Source: a bacterium (GTDB lineage Bacteria; Spirochaetota; JAHITG01). Taken from it: a DNA stretch of 6,564 nt. Below, in pieces: positions 1-5,761 of the stretch. Both the position numbers and the translations under genes were made by a program. The DNA lies in the NCBI GenBank assembly GCA_028711675.1, contig JAQTRT010000187.1, positions 1 to 6,564 on the forward strand. The letters run 5' to 3'. Within the stretch, counting starts at the first letter, position 1. Each line of letters opens with the position of its first letter. The notes below the pieces were generated by a model. It saw only the letters and a program-made list of their open reading frames with translations, made no database searches and was not told where the DNA came from.

Positions 1-243
1 AAAATATTCAATATTTACGGAAAATTAATCATCGAGTTGTCCAATTCTGATAAATGGTCTGGAAGGGATAAAGATAATAATTTATTGCCTTCCGGTGTCT
101 ATCTTTATCAGGTTCATGAGAACAACAAGTATTATACGGCACGATCACTATCGCGCGATAAGGAAATTATAGCGGAGGGAATAGATGAGAATTTTTTTTA
201 TTACGGTTTTATTTTTATTATCCTTAAACCTTATACCGCTTAA
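1..243 (+). CDS. 3' end of a surface/secreted protein with a FlgD-like Ig C-terminal domain (partial)
   Basis: The reading frame is open from base 1 to the TAA at 241-243, so this is the tail of a gene that starts outside the window. The first ~55 residues show the FlgD-like Ig / CHU_C pattern: a strand reading KIFNIYGKLI, then W-SGRD (tryptophan, then G-x-D), then LPSGVYLYQV and a final strand. This fold ends many secreted proteins, including type IX secretion cargo, and the same pattern closes the next gene. The residues after the final strand (from about 'EIIAEG') do not fit the fold. They are read in a shifted frame over the next gene's signal peptide, giving a 59-base overlap, which is unusually long. 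Stops in both other frames at 182-188 would give a clean ATGA-type junction if a frameshift or sequence error lies upstream. Domain family is fairly sure; the true C-terminus is uncertain. Confidence 0.7.
   Translation, partial: KIFNIYGKLIIELSNSDKWSGRDKDNNLLPSGVYLYQVHENNKYYTARSLSRDKEIIAEGIDENFFYYGFIFIILKPYTA
174..180 (+). promoter_or_regulatory. Ribosome binding site for the glycine-rich surface protein
   Basis: The sequence GGAGGGA lies 4-6 bases before the ATG at 185. It supports that start even though it sits inside the upstream reading frame, and it suggests the two genes are translated as one unit. Confidence 0.7.
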
Positions 244-1684
244 TGCGGGTGTTACAAATGTAGCTGGTGATAGGCTTGTCCTGGACCATGCGAATTTAGA
301 ATTGTTCGGGACCTATTCTTATAAAAGGATATCTTTAATTAATAACAGTACTTTGTCTGTTACATTCAGCGCATCCAGTGCCAATGGCTGGGGCAGTGTC
401 CAGTTGAATGCAGACTCGATTTTTATTCAAAGCAACAGTATGATAAATGGCTTGGGAAAAGGCGGAGTCAATAATAATTCCTGCCTGCCGACCAAGGGAG
501 GCGGCGGCGGATACGGCGGAAACGGCGGAAAATCCGGACATTCACAGAGTGTAGAAGGCAAAGCCTCTGGCAATGCTTATGATTTTTATAGTTTATCACA
601 AGGCCAGAATGGAGCTGATGGCGTTACCGGCGGCGATGCTTATGATATTGGATTAGGCGGATACGGCGGAGCAAAGATCATGCTTAATTGTTCCTGCATG
701 ACTTTATTTGGTATAATTTCTGCCAATGGCGCAAACGGAAAAGACGGGGGAGCAACGATGGCCGGTCAGGTGGATGGCGGTGGCGGCGGTTCCGGCGGTG
801 GAATAGGGATCATCGCCAGATCTATTCTTCATAAAGGATTAATTTATTGTAATGGAGGGAAGGGGGGAGATGGGACAGGTATGGGAGCGGGTGGCAATGG
901 CGGCGGCGGCGGTTCCGGCGGCAGGGTTTTAATTGAATATAAGAATGCTGTTATTGTTACAAATAATATTCTCGCTACAAACGGACAGGGAGGTACAGGT
1001 TTTGGAATAGGAGCCAACGGATTAAAAGGAGATCACGGTACAAAAGTTTATAATATTATCCCTGACCCCCCTGAATTAATCACTCCTCTGAGCAATGCTG
1101 AATCAATGAATCCGCCGGTGTTTAAATTCAAGGCTGCAGATCCGGATACGTCGACCCTGTATTACAAACTTGAATTCAGCGCGAATAATTTCGCTACCTT
1201 TGATACGTTTGACCAGTATTCAAATCCTTCCGGCTGGTCCAAGGCATCCTATGCCAGCGGAGAAGAAGCCCAGTTCATTTATCCCAATAATCTGGATGAA
1301 GGGAAAATTTATTATTTCAAGGCTTATGCTTTTGACGGTTCTGTCTATTCCGATCCCACCTCTATTATCCCTTTTAAATGCGGCAAGGCTTCCAAGTATG
1401 ATGTGGAATCAGGGAAAGCAGTCGAAAAGCACAATGTCCTCAGCCTGAACAACGACGGGATCAATGATTATATCGAGCTGACCATCAGGGGCAATACATC
1501 CGGCGATTCCATTGAGATTAAAATATACAATTTACGCGGTGATCTGGTGCGCCAGCTTCCGCTGAACCAGACCCAGTGGGACGGAAAGGATAATATGGGA
1601 AAACCCGTGGAATCCGGGACCTATATGTTCCAGGTGAAGATCGGAGATAAGATCTCCACGGGGCTTGTGACAGTGGTGAAATAA
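185..1684 (+). CDS. Secreted glycine-rich repeat protein with Fn3-like region and FlgD-like/CHU_C C-terminal domain
   Basis: Predicted 499-residue exported protein of unknown specific function, probably on the cell surface. Residues 1-21 form a signal peptide (MR, then a hydrophobic run ending LNA-G). Residues 70-271 hold four copies of a G-x-I-x-I...G-x-I-x-x-NG-x-x-GG motif (about 70-94, 162-189, 205-230, 246-271), separated by glycine tracts at 105-115, 197-206 and 237-246. This reads like β-solenoid rungs joined by flexible glycine loops. Residues 292-398 look like an Fn3/Ig-like sandwich, starting PDPPELITPLSN and ending with EGKIYYFKAYAFDG. Residues 410-499 match the CHU_C/FlgD_ig pattern: NNDGINDY at 422-429, the strand IKIYNLRGDLV, W465-DGKD, and ESGTYMFQV near the end. 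That domain is known as a type B sorting signal in type IX secretion, but also occurs in phyla without proof of that system. The ATG is backed by a good ribosome binding site and the signal peptide. The glycine-rich half is more AT-rich outside its glycine codons than the later part. Adhesin or surface-layer role is inference. Confidence 0.85.
   Translation: MRIFFITVLFLLSLNLIPLNAGVTNVAGDRLVLDHANLELFGTYSYKRISLINNSTLSVTFSASSANGWGSVQLNADSIFIQSNSMINGLGKGGVNNNSCLPTKGGGGGYGGNGGKSGHSQSVEGKASGNAYDFYSLSQGQNGADGVTGGDAYDIGLGGYGGAKIMLNCSCMTLFGIISANGANGKDGGATMAGQVDGGGGGSGGGIGIIARSILHKGLIYCNGGKGGDGTGMGAGGNGGGGGSGGRVLIEYKNAVIVTNNILATNGQGGTGFGIGANGLKGDHGTKVYNIIPDPPELITPLSNAESMNPPVFKFKAADPDTSTLYYKLEFSANNFATFDTFDQYSNPSGWSKASYASGEEAQFIYPNNLDEGKIYYFKAYAFDGSVYSDPTSIIPFKCGKASKYDVESGKAVEKHNVLSLNNDGINDYIELTIRGNTSGDSIEIKIYNLRGDLVRQLPLNQTQWDGKDNMGKPVESGTYMFQVKIGDKISTGLVTVVK
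392..997 (+). repeat. Four-copy protein repeat region with glycine-rich linkers
   Basis: Within the surface protein, four segments share alternating hydrophobic residues, then NG/GG turns. At DNA level the clearest trace is an identical 17-base string, GGCGGCGGTTCCGGCGG, at 782-798 and again at 905-921. The offset is 123 bases, exactly 41 codons, so the last two units look like a recent in-frame duplication. Copies one and two have diverged further and have longer inserts between them. Confidence 0.65.
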
Positions 1685-1694
1685 GCAGGATGAG

Positions 1695-1732
1695 ATTGCA
1701 TTGCCCCCTCGGGGCGCATTTCATAGGCAATG
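1695..1732 (+). other. Short overlapping hairpins in the 118-bp gap before the barrel gene
   Basis: A tight stem GCCCC-CTC-GGGGC lies at 1703-1715. An alternative perfect 7-bp pairing, CATTGCC (1699-1705) with GGCAATG (1726-1732), shares bases with the first, so the two cannot form together. No T-run follows, so a standard intrinsic terminator is not supported. The rest of the gap is a purine-rich GACAG/GAGAG stretch, then the AAGGCGGAGGT ribosome binding site at 1785-1794. No clear promoter is seen. Confidence 0.35.
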
Positions 1733-1802
1733 ACAGACAGAGAGAGACATGACAGGCAGGTAACTTGAAAAACAGAAAAACAGAAGGCGGAGGTATTACT
1801 TT

Positions 1803-3641
1803 ATGAAAAGGGCACTGTGTTCAATGATATTTTTTATTTTTATGGCAGCATCACTCTTTGCTGCCTTTGACAGCCAGCCCACGGCCAGGCCTATGGGCAT
1901 GGGCGGGGCTTTTACGGCCCTGGCCAATGACCTGAACGCGCCCCTGTACAACCCGGCCGGGCTTGTGCAGAGCCGTAAGATCGGCGTCCTGGTCTCTTAT
2001 GACCAGAAATATGCCGGCATCGGCCAGAACCTGAGCCACTCCTATCTGGCCGGCGGTTATTCCATGGAACAGCTCAGTTTCGGCATGGGCATCAATTTCG
2101 ACAGCTACGCCATTTACCAGGAGGTCATGCTCACCGGTACAGTAGCTTATTCTATAGACAAATACCAGATACTGAACGTGGGCGCCAACATCAAGGGGCT
2201 CAACAGGAAATTTACCCTGTCCGAGGAGTTCAGCAGCGACCCCATTTTTGCGGACAAGACAAGCAAATGGAACCTGAGCGTGGATGCCGGTATCCTCTTC
2301 AAGCCCAATGATACCATCTCCATCGGCGCGGCCATGCTTGATATCATCGAGCCTAATATCGCTTTCGGGGAAGGCGTGACCGAAAAGCTTCCCTTTACCA
2401 TTAACGGCGGTATCCTGGTCTCCCTGAAGAATTTCAGGATCGCCGCTGATGTGCTGTACCGCAACAAGGACCTGAACCAGAAAACATACATCAATGAAAA
2501 AGTGGGCGTTGAATATCTGTTCCTGAAAGAGAAATACGCGGCCCGCGCGGGATACGATATTAAATTAAATTCAGCTTCAGCCGGAGCTTCGGCCCGGTTC
2601 GGCATGCTGAACGTTGATTACGGATTCGTTTACCAGATGTCAGGGCCCTCGGATAATTACGGTTCGCACATTATCTCCCTCAGCATGAACTTCGGCATCA
2701 AGACCGGGATTCCGGGTTATATCACGGGCCAGATCTTTTCCGCTGAATCGTCCAAACCCCTTCCCCAGACAACGATCAAGGCTTACCAGGACGGCAAGCT
2801 CATTTCCAAGACCGTTTCCGACGAGAACGGGAATTACCGCCTGATGAACCTGATGGAAGGGAAATATGACGTAGAGGCGGAAGCTAAAGGTTATGCGCCC
2901 AGGACCATGGAATATAAATCGGTCTATGCCCAGGAAGAGACCGGGAACGTGAACTTCCGGCTCTATGATTCTCCGGGTATGATCACGGGCAAGGTCACGG
3001 AAATGGATACCAAGACCGGCGTGGGCCAGGCTCTTGTGGAAGTGAGGAAAGGTGATTCCATCGTGGGCAGGGGCATGTCCAAGGATGACGGTACCTACGA
3101 GGTCATCAACCTGCCTCCGGGACAGTATAATGTCATAGCTTCGGCCAAACGGCATGCTAAACTGGAAGTACAGAACATCTACGTGAACAAAGGGGACGTG
3201 CTCTCCGACATCAGTTTTGCCCTGCCTGAGGCGGAAATGCCGAAAGTGGCGGTCCTGCCCTTTAAAAATTCCACGGCCGCTGCCCAGCGCGATGATTACG
3301 GCGCTGCCGTGGCTGACATGATCACCACAGCCATTGTGAAATCGAAGAAGCTGAACGTCATTGAGCGCGAGAATCTGCAGAAGATACTGAAAGAACAGGA
3401 GCTCTGGCTCTCAGGCATGGTGGACGCGGGGACCACCAAGAAGATCGGCCAGATCACGGGCGTGAGCTTCATTATCACTGGTTCCGTGAGCAAGCTTGGC
3501 ACCTTCATTGAACTGGATGTACGCATGCTGGATACCGAGACCGGCAAGATTGTTGTTACAGAGAATGACAAGGCTAATTCCGAAGAGCAGCTCCGGAGCG
3601 CCATTGAAAGGCTGGTCGTGAAGCTCGTGAAGAACTATTAA
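1803..3641 (+). CDS. PorV-like outer-membrane barrel fused to two CarboxypepD_reg-like repeats and a CsgG-like domain
   Basis: Predicted 612-residue envelope protein with three modules. Residues 1-20 are a signal peptide (MKR, hydrophobic core, SLFA before AFDSQ). Residues 21 to about 300 resemble PorV/PorQ/UPF0164 outer-membrane β-barrels: the N-terminal ARPMGMGGAFTALANDLNA and YNPAGL signature is followed by many short alternating amphipathic strands. Residues about 304-385 and 391-478 are two carboxypeptidase-regulatory-like β-sandwiches, each with an entry strand (GYITGQIF; GMITGKVTE), a DENGNYRL or DDGTYEVINLPPGQY core, and a closing strand. Residues 480-612 match the CsgG/FlgO-type α/β domain: KVAVLPFKNS, then ADMITTAIVKSKKLNVIERENLQKIL, then a GVSFIITGSVSK strand, then DVRMLDTETGKIV. 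There is no lipobox cysteine, unlike classical CsgG lipoproteins. A barrel's C-terminus normally faces the periplasm, so the extra domains are probably periplasmic (inference). A GGAGGT ribosome binding site 8 bases before the ATG fixes the start. It is clearly more GC-rich than the two genes to its left. Domain calls are confident; the overall role is not known. Confidence 0.85.
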   Translation: MKRALCSMIFFIFMAASLFAAFDSQPTARPMGMGGAFTALANDLNAPLYNPAGLVQSRKIGVLVSYDQKYAGIGQNLSHSYLAGGYSMEQLSFGMGINFDSYAIYQEVMLTGTVAYSIDKYQILNVGANIKGLNRKFTLSEEFSSDPIFADKTSKWNLSVDAGILFKPNDTISIGAAMLDIIEPNIAFGEGVTEKLPFTINGGILVSLKNFRIAADVLYRNKDLNQKTYINEKVGVEYLFLKEKYAARAGYDIKLNSASAGASARFGMLNVDYGFVYQMSGPSDNYGSHIISLSMNFGIKTGIPGYITGQIFSAESSKPLPQTTIKAYQDGKLISKTVSDENGNYRLMNLMEGKYDVEAEAKGYAPRTMEYKSVYAQEETGNVNFRLYDSPGMITGKVTEMDTKTGVGQALVEVRKGDSIVGRGMSKDDGTYEVINLPPGQYNVIASAKRHAKLEVQNIYVNKGDVLSDISFALPEAEMPKVAVLPFKNSTAAAQRDDYGAAVADMITTAIVKSKKLNVIERENLQKILKEQELWLSGMVDAGTTKKIGQITGVSFIITGSVSKLGTFIELDVRMLDTETGKIVVTENDKANSEEQLRSAIERLVVKLVKNY

Positions 3642-3739
3642 AAGGTCATAAGGGTTAAAAAGGCTGGAAAGGCAATAAAGGCGGGGATTTCTTCTTCCCT
3701 TTAGAACCTTATAAGCCTTTTTAGCCTTTACGGCCTTTT
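3640..3739. repeat. Large imperfect inverted repeat built from ~9-nt AAAGG units
   Basis: The left arm (3640-3682) is purine-rich and repeats AAAGG/AAGGG roughly every 8-10 bases. The right arm (3697-3739) is the matching CCTTT array. Aligning one arm with the reverse complement of the other by eye gives 32 of 43 matching positions around a 14-base loop. The left arm begins inside the TAA stop of the barrel gene. A palindromic AAGGCCTT follows at 3748-3755. As RNA it would form a long stem and could slow or end transcription before the secG promoter, but no terminal T-run follows directly. It could equally be one copy of a dispersed intergenic repeat. Confidence 0.65.
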
Positions 3740-3776
3740 CCTGCCCTAAGGCCTTCCCTGTGCCTGAAAAATAATA

Positions 3777-3804
3777 TTGACAATGTTTTTTTTTATGTTA
3801 TATT
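3777..3804 (+). promoter_or_regulatory. Predicted σ70-type promoter of secG
   Basis: A perfect -35 box TTGACA (3777-3782) is followed after 16 bases by TATATT (3799-3804), with a TG at 3796-3797 that fits an extended -10. Transcription would start near 3811, just before the secG ribosome binding site AGGAG (3823-3827). The spacer includes nine consecutive T (3786-3794). This is the only strong promoter match I found in the window, and it lies directly after the long hairpin, as expected for the start of a new transcription unit. Confidence 0.65.
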
Positions 3805-3833
3805 ATTTTTTTTATTGAAAACAGGAGAAAAAC

Positions 3834-4163
3834 ATGTATACATTCGTATTGATCCTATTCGTTATTGTGTGTATTCTGCTCATTTTGATCATTCTGCTTC
3901 AATCCGGTAAGTCGTCCGGCATGGAGCTGTTCGGAGCAGGCCAGCAGAACATTTTCGGGGGCCAATCCGCGGATATGCTCACAAAGATAACCACGGTCCT
4001 GGCAATCCTGTTCCTGGTGGGCACGGTCGGCATGGCCATGTTCCAGGCCCGGCGCACATCACTTGTGGACAGGGAACTTCAGAAACTGAAGACCATGATG
4101 CCTCAACCCGAGCAGCAGGCGGGTCCGGATACCAATATGCTGCTGAAAAAAACCAATAAATAA
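3834..4163 (+). CDS. secG: Preprotein translocase subunit SecG
   Basis: SecG is the small accessory subunit of the inner-membrane SecYEG channel, which exports unfolded proteins with the SecA motor. The 109-residue product has the family layout: a first membrane helix at about 2-22, the LLQSGKSSGM loop at about 21-30, a glycine-rich stretch (ELFGAGQQNIFGGQSADMLTK in part) at about 31-51, and a second membrane helix at about 52-70 (TTVLAILFLVGTVGMAMF). A charged and polar tail follows, with MPQPEQQAG and a basic end. Length is normal to slightly long for the family. AGGAG six bases before the ATG supports the start. In many bacteria secG follows tpiA; here it has its own promoter and is followed after 12 bases by an exported protein of unknown function, so the two are probably co-transcribed. 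Confidence 0.93.
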   Translation: MYTFVLILFVIVCILLILIILLQSGKSSGMELFGAGQQNIFGGQSADMLTKITTVLAILFLVGTVGMAMFQARRTSLVDRELQKLKTMMPQPEQQAGPDTNMLLKKTNK

Positions 4164-4175
4164 TGTCAGATCATT

Positions 4176-5693
4176 GTGAAGCTCTTAATACAGATCATCA
4201 TTATCCTGACCCTCTTTTCCGGCGTGTCCCTGTATGCCGGCGAGATAAATTTATTCGTTAATTATAATATCGTCACGTTCTCCTCCTTCGACCAGCTTCT
4301 GACAACTTCCTACAGTAATATCCGTTTGTTCCTGGAATACGATCCCCTTATTCCCCTTTATCTGGGCTGGAACAAGTTCAATCTCATGGACAAGCTGAAG
4401 GAAGAAGTGTTCCTGGACCGGGTCCGGTTCTTTGTCCTGGATGAGAGACTGAGCAATAATCCCGGCCAGGACGCCTGGTGCCGGAACATCAAGATGGAAT
4501 TTACGCAGAAGATCTTTTCCGGCCTTACGCTGAAGACGCCGCTCACCAACATCAGCCGGCCTGAGAACAATATCAGGATACTGAATTTCAATGAGTTGAC
4601 CAACATCCTGCTGACCGTATCCCGGAATAAGTTCAGCACCAGGCTTGATTTTAACGTGGACCTTTCGCTCTTCCTCTATACCCGTTTCGAGGATTTCCTG
4701 GCGATCCTGCTTAAAGACAGGAACCATACCTTTAACTTTTATATTTATTCGGATAAACCGTATGAAGTCCCGGCCGTAGATATCCATAATTTCGTGGACC
4801 TGATCTATTCCATCAGGACCAAGAAGAACCTGAACGAGGCTGAGACCAAGGTTTTTAACCTTACTTATCTTCTTTTTTCCATCAAGCTTTTCAGCCGGAT
4901 CGATGACCTTGTGCTGAACCTTTTCCCGCTCAATACCAATCTTCCCAAAAAATACCATATTTCCAGCATGGAATACAGCATGGACAGTGAAAAGTATATC
5001 ACTATCTTTGATAAGGATAATTTTATTACATTTGACGGCCGGAACGGTTACCTGAAGAAATGGCTCTTTTTCAGCAAAGGGGAGTGCCTGATCAATTTTG
5101 ATTCTTTTATGGAGCAGTTGTATGTCAGGAGCGGGGACAAAACCGCTGCGCTCGAGAGAAAAGACCTGACATATTATAAATTCGATAACGGGATCAGCTT
5201 CAAGTTCAATTATGACCAGTCCCTTGCCGTGGAAAAGAACATCATCTTACAATACGGCAAGGTCCTTCTGAGCTATAAGGTCATCAATAAGGAAGGAAAA
5301 AGGAAGAACATAACCCTCCAGCTTGAGAATAAATATTCCCCTTCTCTTTACGATAACCTGGTCTCGTCCCCGAATCCCTGCGGTTTTTATTATATCTACG
5401 GTAAAAAAGTGAGCAGCAGCTGGGAACCGGAATATAATAACTTTGTGAACCTGGCGACCGGTTACGGGATCAACTGGGAGTTTTATAATGCCGTCACGGG
5501 CCTGGAATTTTATAAGGGATTTTATTACCATGTGTGCAGGATGTATTATAAATTTACCCTCCTCCCGTATGAGCAGAAGGTCATTACCGTGGCTTTCAGG
5601 AAGGTCACAGTGCCTGAAAAAGTCAGGGAAAAGTATGTAAGCCTCGTGAATGTCTCCACCAACCAGTATTGGGGAGATTATTCTGTAAAATGA
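4176..5693 (+). CDS. Exported protein of unknown function; possible C-terminal mutarotase-like β-supersandwich
   Basis: I do not recognise this 505-residue protein with confidence. It begins with a GTG codon, giving MKLLIQ and a hydrophobic signal peptide to about residue 21 (SLYA before GEINLF); no lipobox is present. No Shine-Dalgarno is visible in the 12-base gap after secG, so translation may depend on coupling to secG. Residues 24-75 (INLFVNY, FDQLLTTSYSN, FLEYDPLIPLYLGWNKF) distantly recall the opening of GH57 glycoside hydrolases, but the usual HxHQP histidines are missing. Residues 80-260 are rich in Leu, Phe, Asn and charged residues and look mixed α/β. Residues about 270-480 are strand-rich (ITFDGRNGYLKKWLFF; FNYDQSLAVEKNIILQYGKVLL in part; GINWEFYNAVTGLEFY) and resemble the galactose-mutarotase-like supersandwich that ends GH57 enzymes and also forms the YidC periplasmic domain. 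That similarity is pattern recognition only. A periplasmic or outer-envelope location is inferred from the signal peptide. Confidence 0.8.
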   Translation: MKLLIQIIIILTLFSGVSLYAGEINLFVNYNIVTFSSFDQLLTTSYSNIRLFLEYDPLIPLYLGWNKFNLMDKLKEEVFLDRVRFFVLDERLSNNPGQDAWCRNIKMEFTQKIFSGLTLKTPLTNISRPENNIRILNFNELTNILLTVSRNKFSTRLDFNVDLSLFLYTRFEDFLAILLKDRNHTFNFYIYSDKPYEVPAVDIHNFVDLIYSIRTKKNLNEAETKVFNLTYLLFSIKLFSRIDDLVLNLFPLNTNLPKKYHISSMEYSMDSEKYITIFDKDNFITFDGRNGYLKKWLFFSKGECLINFDSFMEQLYVRSGDKTAALERKDLTYYKFDNGISFKFNYDQSLAVEKNIILQYGKVLLSYKVINKEGKRKNITLQLENKYSPSLYDNLVSSPNPCGFYYIYGKKVSSSWEPEYNNFVNLATGYGINWEFYNAVTGLEFYKGFYYHVCRMYYKFTLLPYEQKVITVAFRKVTVPEKVREKYVSLVNVSTNQYWGDYSVK

Positions 5694-5705
5694 GAAGATG
5701 TTTGT

Positions 5706-5751
5706 GGTCCCTTGTTCTTGGTTTAAAAACGAAGGACCATGAACTAGGAAC
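5706..5751. other. Imperfect inverted repeat upstream of the malic enzyme gene
   Basis: GGTCCCTTGTTCTTGGT (5706-5722) pairs with ACCATGAACTAGGAAC (5736-5751) around a 13-base loop. By eye 13 of 16 base pairs form between 5707-5722 and 5736-5751. It fills most of the 68-base gap between the two genes, and its right edge abuts the AGGAG ribosome binding site (5752-5756). No T-run follows. It may be a weak transcription barrier, a translational control stem, or a copy of a dispersed palindromic repeat. Confidence 0.5.
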
Positions 5752-5761
5752 AGGAGTTTAT

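Noticed and set aside
1170..1448. A 92-codon + strand frame inside the glycine-rich protein gene
   Set aside because: It is a shifted frame over the Fn3-like region, with a proline/serine-rich nonsense-like translation.
1703..1715. Intrinsic terminator after the glycine-rich gene
   Set aside because: The GC stem is short (5 bp) and is followed by GCATTTCATAGG rather than a T-run.
2147..3155. Long open frames on the - strand opposite the barrel gene
   Set aside because: They lie opposite a strongly supported gene with clear domains; their translations show no recognisable family, and they follow from its codon bias.
3640..3739. Possible CRISPR-like or tandem-repeat array
   Set aside because: The units are only about 9 bases with variable spacing and no spacers; the two halves are inverted relative to each other, so it is a hairpin-forming repeat.
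4163..4261. ATG overlapping the secG stop codon (TAATG), opening a 32-codon frame
   Set aside because: It is out of frame with the exported protein, overlaps its signal-peptide codons and has no recognisable product; at most it might aid translational coupling.
4251..4958. A 235-codon open frame on the - strand
   Set aside because: It is antisense to the exported-protein gene, has a low-complexity charged composition and no visible domain, and no ribosome binding site argues for it.
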